A DNA stretch of 12,307 nt from a bacterium (GTDB lineage: Bacteria > Bacillota_I > Bacilli_A > RF39 > UBA660), in assembly GCA_029012525.1 (NCBI GenBank), contig JAQXMG010000056.1, positions 1 through 12,307 of the forward strand, in the 5' to 3' direction. A program made the translations under genes and the position numbers. The notes beneath the pieces were generated by a model. It saw only the letters and a program-made list of their open reading frames with translations. It had not been told where the DNA came from and did no database searches. How positions within the stretch are numbered: position 1 is the stretch's first letter; every line of letters begins with the position of its first letter. Below, one piece after another: positions 6,225 through 12,307 of this stretch.

Positions 6225-7367
6225 CTAAAGTCCTAAATGAGTTTTAATCATACTACTTGAAAAAGCATCATTAGATTGAGACGGAACAAAAACAACATAA
6301 TCAATATCATATTTTTCAACATAATAATTAATACTATTCCCACTTTTATTATGTCTGTAATCAATAGATACCATTTTATTAAAACTAGGAATACTTAAAG
6401 CTTCTAATATATTAGTAAATGATGATCCAACATATAGAATATTTGGCAATTGATTTCTATTAGTGTCAATAACCGTATATCCATGATCACCTTTCATATA
6501 AGCATTTTCATAAGTATTAGCTTCAGCATAAACTTTTAAATTACTTTTCTTTTCTTCTTCATATCTAACATAATTTATATCAAATTTTGGAATTATATAA
6601 AGATCCTCTGGAACTGATTTAACACTTTGTCCAATTTGGTTATTAAATGACCCATTTATAATAGTTTTACCAATATCATAATTAGACAAATCATAAAATT
6701 TTACTCTTTTATCATTTATAGTATCAATAATATTTTTATATAAAACTTCTGCACCTTTTGGTGTTATATGATGATCTTGTAAATAATAGTATCTGTTATT
6801 ATTTAATTTTTTATCAGCATTAAATATTTCGTAAGCATCAATTAAAGTTATATTACTATTTAAATTTTCTTTAATAACGTTAATGCTTTCCTCATAAATG
6901 TAAGAACTACTTATATAACTATTTGGTAAATTATCTTTTTCTACTGCATCTTTTCTTGGTATTGATAAAAATATAAATTTTGCATCAATATCACTTGCTA
7001 CATCATTTATTAATTCAACTGATTTCTTCACTTGTTCTTTTGTTTTATCAATATCACCTACTCTCTGATAAGAAGCATATAATTCATTATTATATCCAAT
7101 AACTACATCACCATTATATCTTTGAAATTGAAATAGATAATATCCCTTTACTAAATAATTTCTAAACTCTAATTGATCAGAAAAAGCTGTTGTTAAATCT
7201 TCCATATAAGTACCATCTAACACACTTTGAAAACTAAAATTTGGAAATGTTTGCAAAGTTCTTTTTTCTAGTGTACTTACATTTTCATTATTATTAATTG
7301 TTGTAAAGAAAAAGAAACAGATAATAAATATAAATAAACCACAAAAACAATATTTTACATATTTCAT
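6225..7367 (-). CDS. DHHW/AlgX-type SGNH-like exported partner of the MBOAT protein
   Basis: A 380-aa protein with an N-terminal signal-anchor (about 4-23, very Phe-rich) and an extracytoplasmic domain. It shows the hallmarks of the DHHW family that pairs with AlgI-type acyltransferases: LEKRTLQTFPNFS (33-45), FSDQLEFRN (62-70) after a short linker, LQDHHITPKGAEVLY (196-210) with the Asp198-His199-His200 signature, and a C-terminal VGSSFTN block (313-319) where family members usually have GDSF. The likely job is receiving acyl groups from the MBOAT protein and placing them on an exported glycan. Start ATG 7367 follows an AAGGGGGA ribosome binding site that lies against the MBOAT stop; the intergenic gap is 11 nt, so the two are one operon. 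The GSSF and DHHI variations may alter catalysis. The family call is firm; the substrate is not known. Confidence 0.85.
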   Translation of the reverse strand: MKYVKYCFCGLFIFIICFFFFTTINNNENVSTLEKRTLQTFPNFSFQSVLDGTYMEDLTTAFSDQLEFRNYLVKGYYLFQFQRYNGDVVIGYNNELYASYQRVGDIDKTKEQVKKSVELINDVASDIDAKFIFLSIPRKDAVEKDNLPNSYISSSYIYEESINVIKENLNSNITLIDAYEIFNADKKLNNNRYYYLQDHHITPKGAEVLYKNIIDTINDKRVKFYDLSNYDIGKTIINGSFNNQIGQSVKSVPEDLYIIPKFDINYVRYEEEKKSNLKVYAEANTYENAYMKGDHGYTVIDTNRNQLPNILYVGSSFTNILEALSIPSFNKMVSIDYRHNKSGNSINYYVEKYDIDYVVFVPSQSNDAFSSSMIKTHLGL

Positions 7368-7378
7368 AACAATCCCCC

Positions 7379-8761
7379 TTAAAACCTAAAATATATAAAT
7401 GGATTATAACTTGATTGAGCTAAAAACATAATTGTTATTATAAATAAAACTAAAAGTCCAAGATATTTTAATATTTCAAATAATTTATATTTTTTAAACT
7501 TTTCACAGACAATATAATAAATTGGAGTTGAAAATATAATTGCTAATATAAAGTATATATAATAAGTTTCAAGATAAATTCTTGCTTCACTTAAAGCTAA
7601 GGTTGTGAAGTTAAAATTAAACATTGATATTATAACATCTTTGAAAACGGATAAATCTTCCAATCTAAATAGCATCCAACCAATAAGTACAATTAGTAAC
7701 GTTAAAGCATGCCTTAGAACATTAGGAATTTTATCTAAAACATTTTTAAACACATATTTTTCTAAAATTAAAAAAAATAAATAATACAATCCCCATAAAA
7801 CAAAATTCCAACTTGCACCATGCCAAAGTCCTGTTAAAATCCATACTACACTCATATTAAAAATTTGTCTTTTTTTACTACATCTATTACCTCCAAGTGG
7901 TATATAAATATAATCCCTGAAAAATGTCGATAAAGAAATATGCCATCTTCTCCAAAATTCAGTAATTGATTTTGCTATATATGGGAAATTAAAGTTTTCT
8001 AAAAATTTAAAGCCTAATATTCTTCCTAATCCTATTGCCATATCAGAATAAGCACTAAAATCAAAATAAATCTGCATCATATAAGCAATTGCTCCAAGCC
8101 ATACAACTGGAGTCGTAAATGAATCAGTATTAAAAACAATATCAGCAAGTTTTCCCATTTGATTAGCAATAATAACTTTTTTAGCAAGACCTAGAATAAA
8201 TCTTTCAATACCATAGCAAAAGTCATATAAAGTCGTTTTTCTAGTTTTAATTTCACTCTCAACAGTTTTATATCTGACAATTGGTCCCGCAACAAGTTGA
8301 GGAAATAATGATACATAAAGTAAAAGAAGAAAATAATTTTTTTGAACTTCTACCTCATTTCTATAAACATCAATTACATAACTAATTGATTGAAATGTAT
8401 AAAAACTAATACCAATAGGCATTATTATAGATGGTATTGAAATATTTAAATTAAACAAATTATTAATATTTGATAGAATAAAACCCGTATATTTAAAATA
8501 AATAAGAAAAGATAAATTAAGGGCAATTGTTAAAAAAAGAATAAGTTTTTTCTTACTACATTTTTTTATTAAAATTCCACCTAAATAAGATATAAATACA
8601 GTTAAAAGTAAAGTAAACAAATAATTTGCTCCACCAAATGCATAAAATATTAAACTAAAGATAAGTAAAACAATATTTTTACATTTTTTTGGTAAACAAA
8701 AATAAAAAAAGAATAAAATTGGTAAAAAACAAAATATGAAAATCGCACTACTAAAAACCAT
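7379..8761 (-). CDS. MBOAT O-acyltransferase, AlgI/PatA family
   Basis: A 460-aa polytopic membrane protein of the MBOAT family, which moves acyl groups (usually acetyl) across the membrane for O-acylation of exported polysaccharides or teichoic acids. The N-terminus MVFSSAIFIFCFLPILFFF and the C-terminus NPFIYFRF are typical of AlgI-like proteins. Core motifs: PIGISFYTFQSISYVIDVYR (115-134), FPQLVAGPIVR (153-163), IYFDFSAYSDMAIG (231-244), FWRRWHISLSTFFRDYIYIP (269-288) and LTGLWHGASWNF (309-320). His314 corresponds to the catalytic histidine; His274 is the second conserved one. The start is set by GGGAGG (8769-8774) seven bases upstream, with a promoter at 8785-8814. It is first in a two-gene operon with the DHHW protein. 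Full length; no damage seen. Confidence 0.94.
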   Translation of the reverse strand: MVFSSAIFIFCFLPILFFFYFCLPKKCKNIVLLIFSLIFYAFGGANYLFTLLLTVFISYLGGILIKKCSKKKLILFLTIALNLSFLIYFKYTGFILSNINNLFNLNISIPSIIMPIGISFYTFQSISYVIDVYRNEVEVQKNYFLLLLYVSLFPQLVAGPIVRYKTVESEIKTRKTTLYDFCYGIERFILGLAKKVIIANQMGKLADIVFNTDSFTTPVVWLGAIAYMMQIYFDFSAYSDMAIGLGRILGFKFLENFNFPYIAKSITEFWRRWHISLSTFFRDYIYIPLGGNRCSKKRQIFNMSVVWILTGLWHGASWNFVLWGLYYLFFLILEKYVFKNVLDKIPNVLRHALTLLIVLIGWMLFRLEDLSVFKDVIISMFNFNFTTLALSEARIYLETYYIYFILAIIFSTPIYYIVCEKFKKYKLFEILKYLGLLVLFIITIMFLAQSSYNPFIYFRF

Positions 8762-8784
8762 GATAGTTCCTCCCAGCTAGAATC

Positions 8785-8814
8785 ATTATATATTAATTAT
8801 AAACTATTTAGCAA
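8785..8814 (-). promoter_or_regulatory. Promoter for the MBOAT-DHHW operon
   Basis: On the minus strand TTGCTA (8809-8814), an 18-bp spacer and TATAAT (8785-8790) precede the GGGAGG ribosome binding site at 8769-8774. The spacer is one base over the optimum and the -35 matches four of six positions. Confidence 0.6.
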
Positions 8815-8871
8815 GTAAAACTTATTTTTTTAAAAATTATGAATTACTATTATAATATTGATTGATAATTC

Positions 8872-8961
8872 TTAAATAATTATATTACCTGTATATTCAT
8901 TAATGCTCTCACAATAATGTGGTGGATTATATACTATTTTTATATCATTTTCTTGTACTAC
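8872..8961 (-). other. Stretch between acetylation operon and cca: unassigned open frame
   Basis: The 236 bp from 8762 to 8997 hold the MBOAT promoter on the left and the cca terminator on the right. Between them is a 29-codon open stretch on the minus strand, ending in TAA at 8872-8874, with peptide text such as IVYNPPHYCESINEYTG. It has no ATG, GTG or TTG start and no ribosome binding site, and an in-frame TAA lies directly upstream. It could be the decayed tail of a lost gene, but an open stretch this long is not rare by chance. I see no other feature here. Confidence 0.2.
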
Positions 8962-8966
8962 TTAAT

Positions 8967-9008
8967 AACAAAAATGTGTTATTCTTATGAATTGAGCTTA
9001 ACACATTT
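8967..9008 (-). terminator. Rho-independent terminator of cca
   Basis: A 10-bp perfect stem (8999-9008 with 8972-8981; AAATGTGTTA/TAACACATTT) with a 17-nt loop is followed on the minus strand by TTTTTGTT. The first arm lies within the last codons and stop of cca. Confidence 0.65.
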
Positions 9009-10104
9009 CTTCTTTATTGTATATCCTAAATAAATATTTTTTTATTTCATTATTGTTATTTCTCACCTTATTTTCTAGTAAATCTTTTTCCAATTTATCA
9101 AAAATCTTTTTTAAAAATGGACCAGGTTTTCTATTTAAAAGTTCACATATTTCTTCACTAGTTATCTTTATTTCACATCTTTCTTTTATTTGTAAACTAT
9201 CATACATTTTTAGATACTTTTTCTTATTTAATTTTTTCAAATCACATACAATACTTAAAATATAAGGACCATACTTATACATTATCATTGGATCTTTTAT
9301 ATTTTCATTTAGTAATTCATTAACTCCACGCATTAATTCTTTTTCAAGTCTTGTGAAAGGATAAGTATTTTTTTTAACTATAGTGGCCCAAATACCTATA
9401 GTATCCTTAGTAAGTAAAACATTAGAAATATCGTGAAGTTCCAAAACATCTTCTAAGTTCAATTCTTTCAAAAGTCTTATTCCATATTTTTTATTGTCAC
9501 TAGTAAATATTTTATTTAACTCTTCTTTTTTTCTTTCATAGGATAGTTTTCTTAACAAATCTTTATTTTTTACAATAGCATTTTTTAATTCGTTATCCAA
9601 CTTAAAATTAAGAGTACAAGCAAATCTTACAGCCCTTAACATTCTTAAAGAATCCTCTTTCATTTTAAAATATGGATCGCCTACACTTCTTATTATTTTT
9701 TTATGTAAATCCTTTTTACCATTTAATAAATCAATTATGTTACCATCTTTATCCATACAAATAGTATTAATTGTAAAATCCCTTCTTAAAATATCTTCTT
9801 CGTAGGTATTAACATATTCAATAGATACTACTTTTCTATTATTTTTATAACTTAATTCTTTTCTAAAAGTTGTTATTTCAAATTTTAAATTATCTATATT
9901 TAAAATAATATTACCATAATCAAGTAATGTTACTTTGTAATCTTTAAAAATGTCTAATAAATCCTTAGGAGTTGCATTTGTACAAATATCAATATCACTA
10001 TTTTCTTGTTTTCTTAAATAATCTCTTACATAACCTCCGACTAAATAAGCTTTAAAATTATGTTCTTCTATTTTTCTTAAGATATCATATACTACTTTCT
10101 TCAT
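8998..10104 (-). CDS. cca: CCA-adding tRNA nucleotidyltransferase (class II)
   Basis: A 368-aa cytoplasmic enzyme of the bacterial poly(A) polymerase/CCA transferase family, which builds or repairs the 3' CCA end of tRNAs from CTP and ATP. Motifs in order: LVGGYVRD (21-28) and the metal-binding DID (Asp37, Asp39), RRDFTIN (107-113), EDSLRMLRAVRF (150-161) and SYERKKEELNKI (188-199), followed by helical body and tail regions. No HD phosphohydrolase domain is present. The length fits a Bacillota CCA enzyme. Start ATG 10104 follows GGAGG (10112-10116) at 7-nt spacing; TAA at 8998-9000. It lies downstream of HU with its own probable promoter. Family members can be CCA-adding, A-adding or poly(A) polymerases; CCA-adding is the most likely for a Bacilli genome, and no second such gene is visible here to suggest a split activity. 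Confidence 0.93.
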   Translation of the reverse strand: MKKVVYDILRKIEEHNFKAYLVGGYVRDYLRKQENSDIDICTNATPKDLLDIFKDYKVTLLDYGNIILNIDNLKFEITTFRKELSYKNNRKVVSIEYVNTYEEDILRRDFTINTICMDKDGNIIDLLNGKKDLHKKIIRSVGDPYFKMKEDSLRMLRAVRFACTLNFKLDNELKNAIVKNKDLLRKLSYERKKEELNKIFTSDNKKYGIRLLKELNLEDVLELHDISNVLLTKDTIGIWATIVKKNTYPFTRLEKELMRGVNELLNENIKDPMIMYKYGPYILSIVCDLKKLNKKKYLKMYDSLQIKERCEIKITSEEICELLNRKPGPFLKKIFDKLEKDLLENKVRNNNNEIKKYLFRIYNKEEMC

Positions 10105-10123
10105 ATCTTAACCTCCAAAAATA

Positions 10124-10151
10124 ATTATATCAGAAAAAGAAAAAAAGCCAA
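10124..10151 (-). promoter_or_regulatory. Probable cca promoter overlapping the HU terminator
   Basis: TATAAT reads on the minus strand at 10124-10129, seven bases before the cca GGAGG. A TTGGCT -35 (10146-10151) at 16-bp spacing lies inside the stem of the HU terminator, so the end of one unit and the start of the next share sequence. Confidence 0.45.
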
Positions 10152-10160
10152 AGGCTTTTT
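10134..10160 (-). terminator. Rho-independent terminator of HU
   Basis: On the minus strand AAAAAGCC (10153-10160) pairs with GGCTTTTT (10142-10149) around a 3-nt loop, followed by a T-rich tail to 10134. The stem begins at the HU stop codon. Confidence 0.75.
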
Positions 10161-10434
10161 ATCTATTAACTGCTTCTTTTAATGCGCTTCCAGCTTTAAA
10201 TGTAACAGCATTTCTAGCAGCAATTTTAACTTCTTCTCCAGTTTGTGGATTTCTACCAGTTCTAGCTTCTCTTCTAGATACAGCGAAAGTTCCGAATCCA
10301 ACAAGTGGAATTCTATCTCCTTTTGCTAATGCATCAGTTAATACTTCAACTGTTGCATCAAGAGCTCTTAAAGCATCTGCTTTTGTAAGATTTGCTTTAC
10401 TTGCTACAGCTTCAACTAATTCTACTTTTTTCAT
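10159..10434 (-). CDS. hup: HU-family DNA-binding protein
   Basis: A 91-aa histone-like HU protein, which binds and bends DNA as a dimer and compacts the nucleoid. The fold is complete: the helical N-terminal half (MKKVELVEAVASKANLTKAD), GFGTF (46-50), the DNA-binding arm RREARTGRNPQTGEEVK (54-70) with intercalating Pro63, and FKAGSALK (79-86). I start at ATG 10434, preceded by GGGAGGT (10441-10447); a longer in-frame opening at 10488 would add an unrelated 18-residue leader containing the ribosome binding site. It matches B. subtilis Hbs in length. It lies downstream of spoIVA on the same strand, as in Bacillus, but with a plus-strand gene between. A weak promoter is possible at 10454-10484 (TATAAA, with TTGAAG 19 bp upstream). 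Its GC content is higher than that of its neighbours, as often seen for highly expressed genes. Confidence 0.97.
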   Translation of the reverse strand: MKKVELVEAVASKANLTKADALRALDATVEVLTDALAKGDRIPLVGFGTFAVSRREARTGRNPQTGEEVKIAARNAVTFKAGSALKEAVNR

Positions 10435-10453
10435 TAATTTACCTCCCATAGAA

Positions 10454-10484
10454 TTTATAACTACTATAAACATCTTTTCTTCAA
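10454..10484 (-). promoter_or_regulatory. Possible HU promoter
   Basis: TATAAA on the minus strand at 10454-10459 lies six bases before the GGGAGG of HU. TTGAAG at 10479-10484 is the best -35 but needs a 19-bp spacer. The rest of the 215 bp between the HU and TasA-like starts is AT-rich; I see no convincing promoter for the plus-strand gene in it. Confidence 0.3.
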
Positions 10485-10649
10485 ACATATATGATGCTTA
10501 CATATATAAGGTATCACAAAATATATAATAAAATCAAGGGATTTTACTAATTTTTATAAAAAATAGACAATATTTTAATGAAATTTTGCAATAAGTTTCG
10601 CTTTTTTTTCAAATTTATGTTATTCTTATATTATAAGGATGTGAAATTT

Positions 10650-11312
10650 ATGAAAAATAATAAAAATGTCTTATACGTTATTATAACATTTTTTTGTATA
10701 TTATTAATTATTGGTATATCTTATGCACTTTATATTTATAGTGCAACTGGTAATGAAAATAAAATTAATACTGGTACTATTAATTTTAATTATATCGAAA
10801 ATGATACAGTTTTAAATATTGAAAACCCAAATCCTGTTAGTGATGATGATGCAAAGGTTTCTAATGATTACTTTGAATTTACTGTTTCATCAAGTGCTAC
10901 TGGTATTATAGATGTTGGTTATTATATTTATTTAACAACAAGTAATGATAATTCTTCTTCTTTAAATAACTATGTTAAAATGTATTTAACTAAAGTAAAT
11001 GATGATGTTGAAACAGAAGTTGTTGCACCAACACTTATTTCAAGTTTAATTCCATTTGATGTTAACACTTTAACTTATAATTCTACTTCATCAAATAGAT
11101 TGATTTATAGTAGTTATTATGCATTTAATAATGATAGTACTTTACAAAGTACCATATATCGTTTTAGAATGTGGGTCGATAGTTCTTATTTTGATAGTTC
11201 TTATAATATAATTGAAAATGAAGGAACACATGAAATTTCTACTACTCAAGCTTCATTTAAGATAACAATAAGTGTCAAAGGTGTAAATGGAAAGCCTATT
11301 ACAATAGCATAA
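10650..11312 (+). CDS. Exported TasA/camelysin (CalY)-like protein
   Basis: A 220-aa exported protein. The start at ATG 10650 follows AAGGATGTGA (10635-10644), close to AAGGAGGTG; the longer upstream reading lacks a ribosome binding site. Residues 7-29 are a hydrophobic signal or anchor segment ending in SYALY, followed by a region like the mature N-terminus of TasA/CalY proteins (NKINTGTINFNYIEN, 37-51). The rest is a beta-rich, Asn/Ser/Thr/Tyr-rich domain with YYIYLTTSND (91-100), YRFRMWVDSSYF (170-181) and a final beta strand, FKITISVKG. Proteins of this kind are surface or fibre-forming matrix components, matured in Bacillus by the signal peptidase SipW; no sipW is in this window. It is on the strand opposite to its flanks, with its own bidirectional terminator. 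The family call rests on pattern and could be a broader Ig-like surface protein. Confidence 0.6.
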   Translation: MKNNKNVLYVIITFFCILLIIGISYALYIYSATGNENKINTGTINFNYIENDTVLNIENPNPVSDDDAKVSNDYFEFTVSSSATGIIDVGYYIYLTTSNDNSSSLNNYVKMYLTKVNDDVETEVVAPTLISSLIPFDVNTLTYNSTSSNRLIYSSYYAFNNDSTLQSTIYRFRMWVDSSYFDSSYNIIENEGTHEISTTQASFKITISVKGVNGKPITIA

Positions 11313-11313
11313 T

Positions 11314-11341
11314 AAAAAAACTTCAAGAACGAAGTTTTTTT
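11314..11341. terminator. Bidirectional terminator between the TasA-like gene and spoIVA
   Basis: An 11-bp stem (11314-11324 with 11331-11341; core ACTTC/GAAGT) with a 6-nt loop and A- and T-runs on either side serves both convergent genes. It starts right after the tandem TAA stop codons of the plus-strand gene and reaches the last base of the spoIVA stop. Confidence 0.85.
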
Positions 11342-12307
11342 TATATTACTATAGCAATTAGATTATTGGATCCTTTATTAACTATTTTTGCCATCGTCTG
11401 TTGTAATTTATATCTTATATTTTCAGGCATCATAGCAATTTTTGATTGAATGCCTTCTTGAACAATAACATCTAAACTTCTGCCAAAAATTTCACTGCTC
11501 CAAATATTTGATGGATTAGTTTCACTATCTTTCATAAGATAATCAATTAACTCTTTGCTTTGCATTTCACTACCTATTATTGGTTCAAAAGTACTTTCAA
11601 CATCGACTCTTATCATATGAATTGATGGCGCTGTTGCTTTTAGTTTTATACCATATCTACTTCCTTGTTTAGTTATTTCAGGAGTATCTAATTTCATATC
11701 CTTTAATGTAGGATTAGCAACACCATAACCTGTTGTTTTAACCATTTTTAAAGCTGTTTTAAATTGTTCATATTCTAGTTTAGATTCATTGTAATCTTGA
11801 AACATTGCAAGTAAATTAGCTTTTGATGTTATATCAACACCAATCATTTCATTTAAAACTTTAGAGAATAAATCATCAGGTGCATCTAAAGTAATCGTTG
11901 CTGTTCCACTTGATGGATCAACTTTTGACATATAAGCTTTAGAAATATATTCACAGTTATCAAAATAACTGGTTAAATTATCTACGTCTCTTAATTTATC
12001 AACCTCATAAACTGCAGTTTTAATTTTTTCAATATACTCTTTTTTTACATAATGGTCTTTATTTAAAACTCCAATCCAATCGGGTATCTCAAATTTAACT
12101 TCCATAATAGGAAATTCATATAAAGCTTCACGTAAAATATCAAAAGTGTCTTTTTCATTCATTGATAAAACATCAATTGGAAGAACAGGAACACCATAAG
12201 ATTCTTTTAAGTTACTCGCAAGATTTCTAGTATCAACACTATTTGGATTTTTAGTATTTAAAACAACGATAAATGGTTTATGGTATTCTTTTAATTCCTT
12301 TACAACT
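11341..12307 (-). CDS. spoIVA: Stage IV sporulation protein A (SpoIVA), 5' partial
   Basis: SpoIVA is the ATPase that polymerises on the forespore surface to form the base of the spore coat and is needed for coat and cortex assembly. The frame stays open to the window edge: the 322 codons here (321 residues plus TAA) begin VVKELKEYHKPFIVVLNTKN, match the family past its Walker motifs, and lack roughly the first 170 residues, including the Walker A loop. The ATG at 12162 is therefore internal (Met49 of the visible part). Visible landmarks are VPVLPIDVLSMNEKD (39-53), the middle region with TGYGVANPTLKDMKLDTPEI, and the C-terminal MPENIRYKLQQTMAKIVNKG followed by NNLIAIVI, the segment that in Bacillus is important for localisation with SpoVM. 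HU lies downstream as in B. subtilis, separated by one gene on the other strand. It shows that the organism is, or descends from, a spore former. Confidence 0.95.
   Translation of the reverse strand, partial: VVKELKEYHKPFIVVLNTKNPNSVDTRNLASNLKESYGVPVLPIDVLSMNEKDTFDILREALYEFPIMEVKFEIPDWIGVLNKDHYVKKEYIEKIKTAVYEVDKLRDVDNLTSYFDNCEYISKAYMSKVDPSSGTATITLDAPDDLFSKVLNEMIGVDITSKANLLAMFQDYNESKLEYEQFKTALKMVKTTGYGVANPTLKDMKLDTPEITKQGSRYGIKLKATAPSIHMIRVDVESTFEPIIGSEMQSKELIDYLMKDSETNPSNIWSSEIFGRSLDVIVQEGIQSKIAMMPENIRYKLQQTMAKIVNKGSNNLIAIVI

Noticed and set aside
9017..9265. 82-codon plus-strand hydrophobic open frame opposite cca
   Set aside because: It mirrors the Lys-rich cca C-terminus; the apparent Phe/Leu/Ser-rich membrane protein is an artefact of reading A-rich codons backwards.
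10485..10507. ACATATATG with a nearby CATATAT, a short inverted or direct repeat upstream of HU
   Set aside because: Alternating AT repeats of this length are expected by chance in such AT-rich DNA, and the element has no clear relation to a promoter.
12162..12162. ATG at 12162 as the start of spoIVA
   Set aside because: The frame continues upstream to the window edge with clear SpoIVA-like sequence and there is no ribosome binding site, so this Met is internal.

Overview
The window is very AT-rich (roughly 30% GC or below, by eye) and carries a spore-forming, Gram-positive-type (Bacillota/Bacilli) gene set: recU next to a class A penicillin-binding protein, an LCP cell-wall ligase, spoIVA, and HU, with strong GGAGG ribosome binding sites and many small hairpin/T-run terminators. 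TGA is used as a stop (recU; the 126-aa gene) and Trp is TGG, so the standard bacterial code applies rather than a Mycoplasma code. The combination suggests a low-GC, gut-type Bacilli/Erysipelotrichia-like organism; that placement is inference. The window looks chromosomal. I see no insertion sequence, prophage, CRISPR array, tRNA or rRNA.

Left end (1-705): two unrecognised minus-strand genes that overlap (a partial gene at the edge and a 126-aa protein with a near-consensus promoter), then a 31-aa small ORF with a perfect ribosome binding site. They are divergent from recU. A 9-bp inverted repeat lies between the divergent promoters.

Cell-envelope block (706-8761): recU and ponA overlap by ATGA and form an operon ending in a hairpin terminator. 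A separately promoted LCP protein follows. It has three N-terminal membrane segments, a substrate-binding-protein-like segment, the LCP domain, a PASTA domain and an acidic tail. A bidirectional terminator separates it from a convergent two-gene operon made of an MBOAT acyltransferase (AlgI type) and a DHHW/SGNH-like exported partner. That pair is the usual machinery for O-acetylating a surface polymer. The block therefore holds genes to polymerise peptidoglycan, to attach a glycopolymer to it and, probably, to acetylate some exported glycan. Whether they share a substrate is not shown.

Right part (8762-12307): on the minus strand a CCA-adding tRNA nucleotidyltransferase, HU and the C-terminal two thirds of SpoIVA. 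SpoIVA-then-HU is the gene order of Bacillus subtilis (spoIVA-hbs). Here a plus-strand gene for an exported TasA/camelysin-like protein with its own terminator sits between them, which looks like a local insertion.

No clearly new multi-gene system is evident. The most unusual items are the LCP/SBP-like/PASTA fusion, the TasA-like gene splitting spoIVA from HU, the multi-spanning N-terminus of the PBP, and the small divergent genes by recU.
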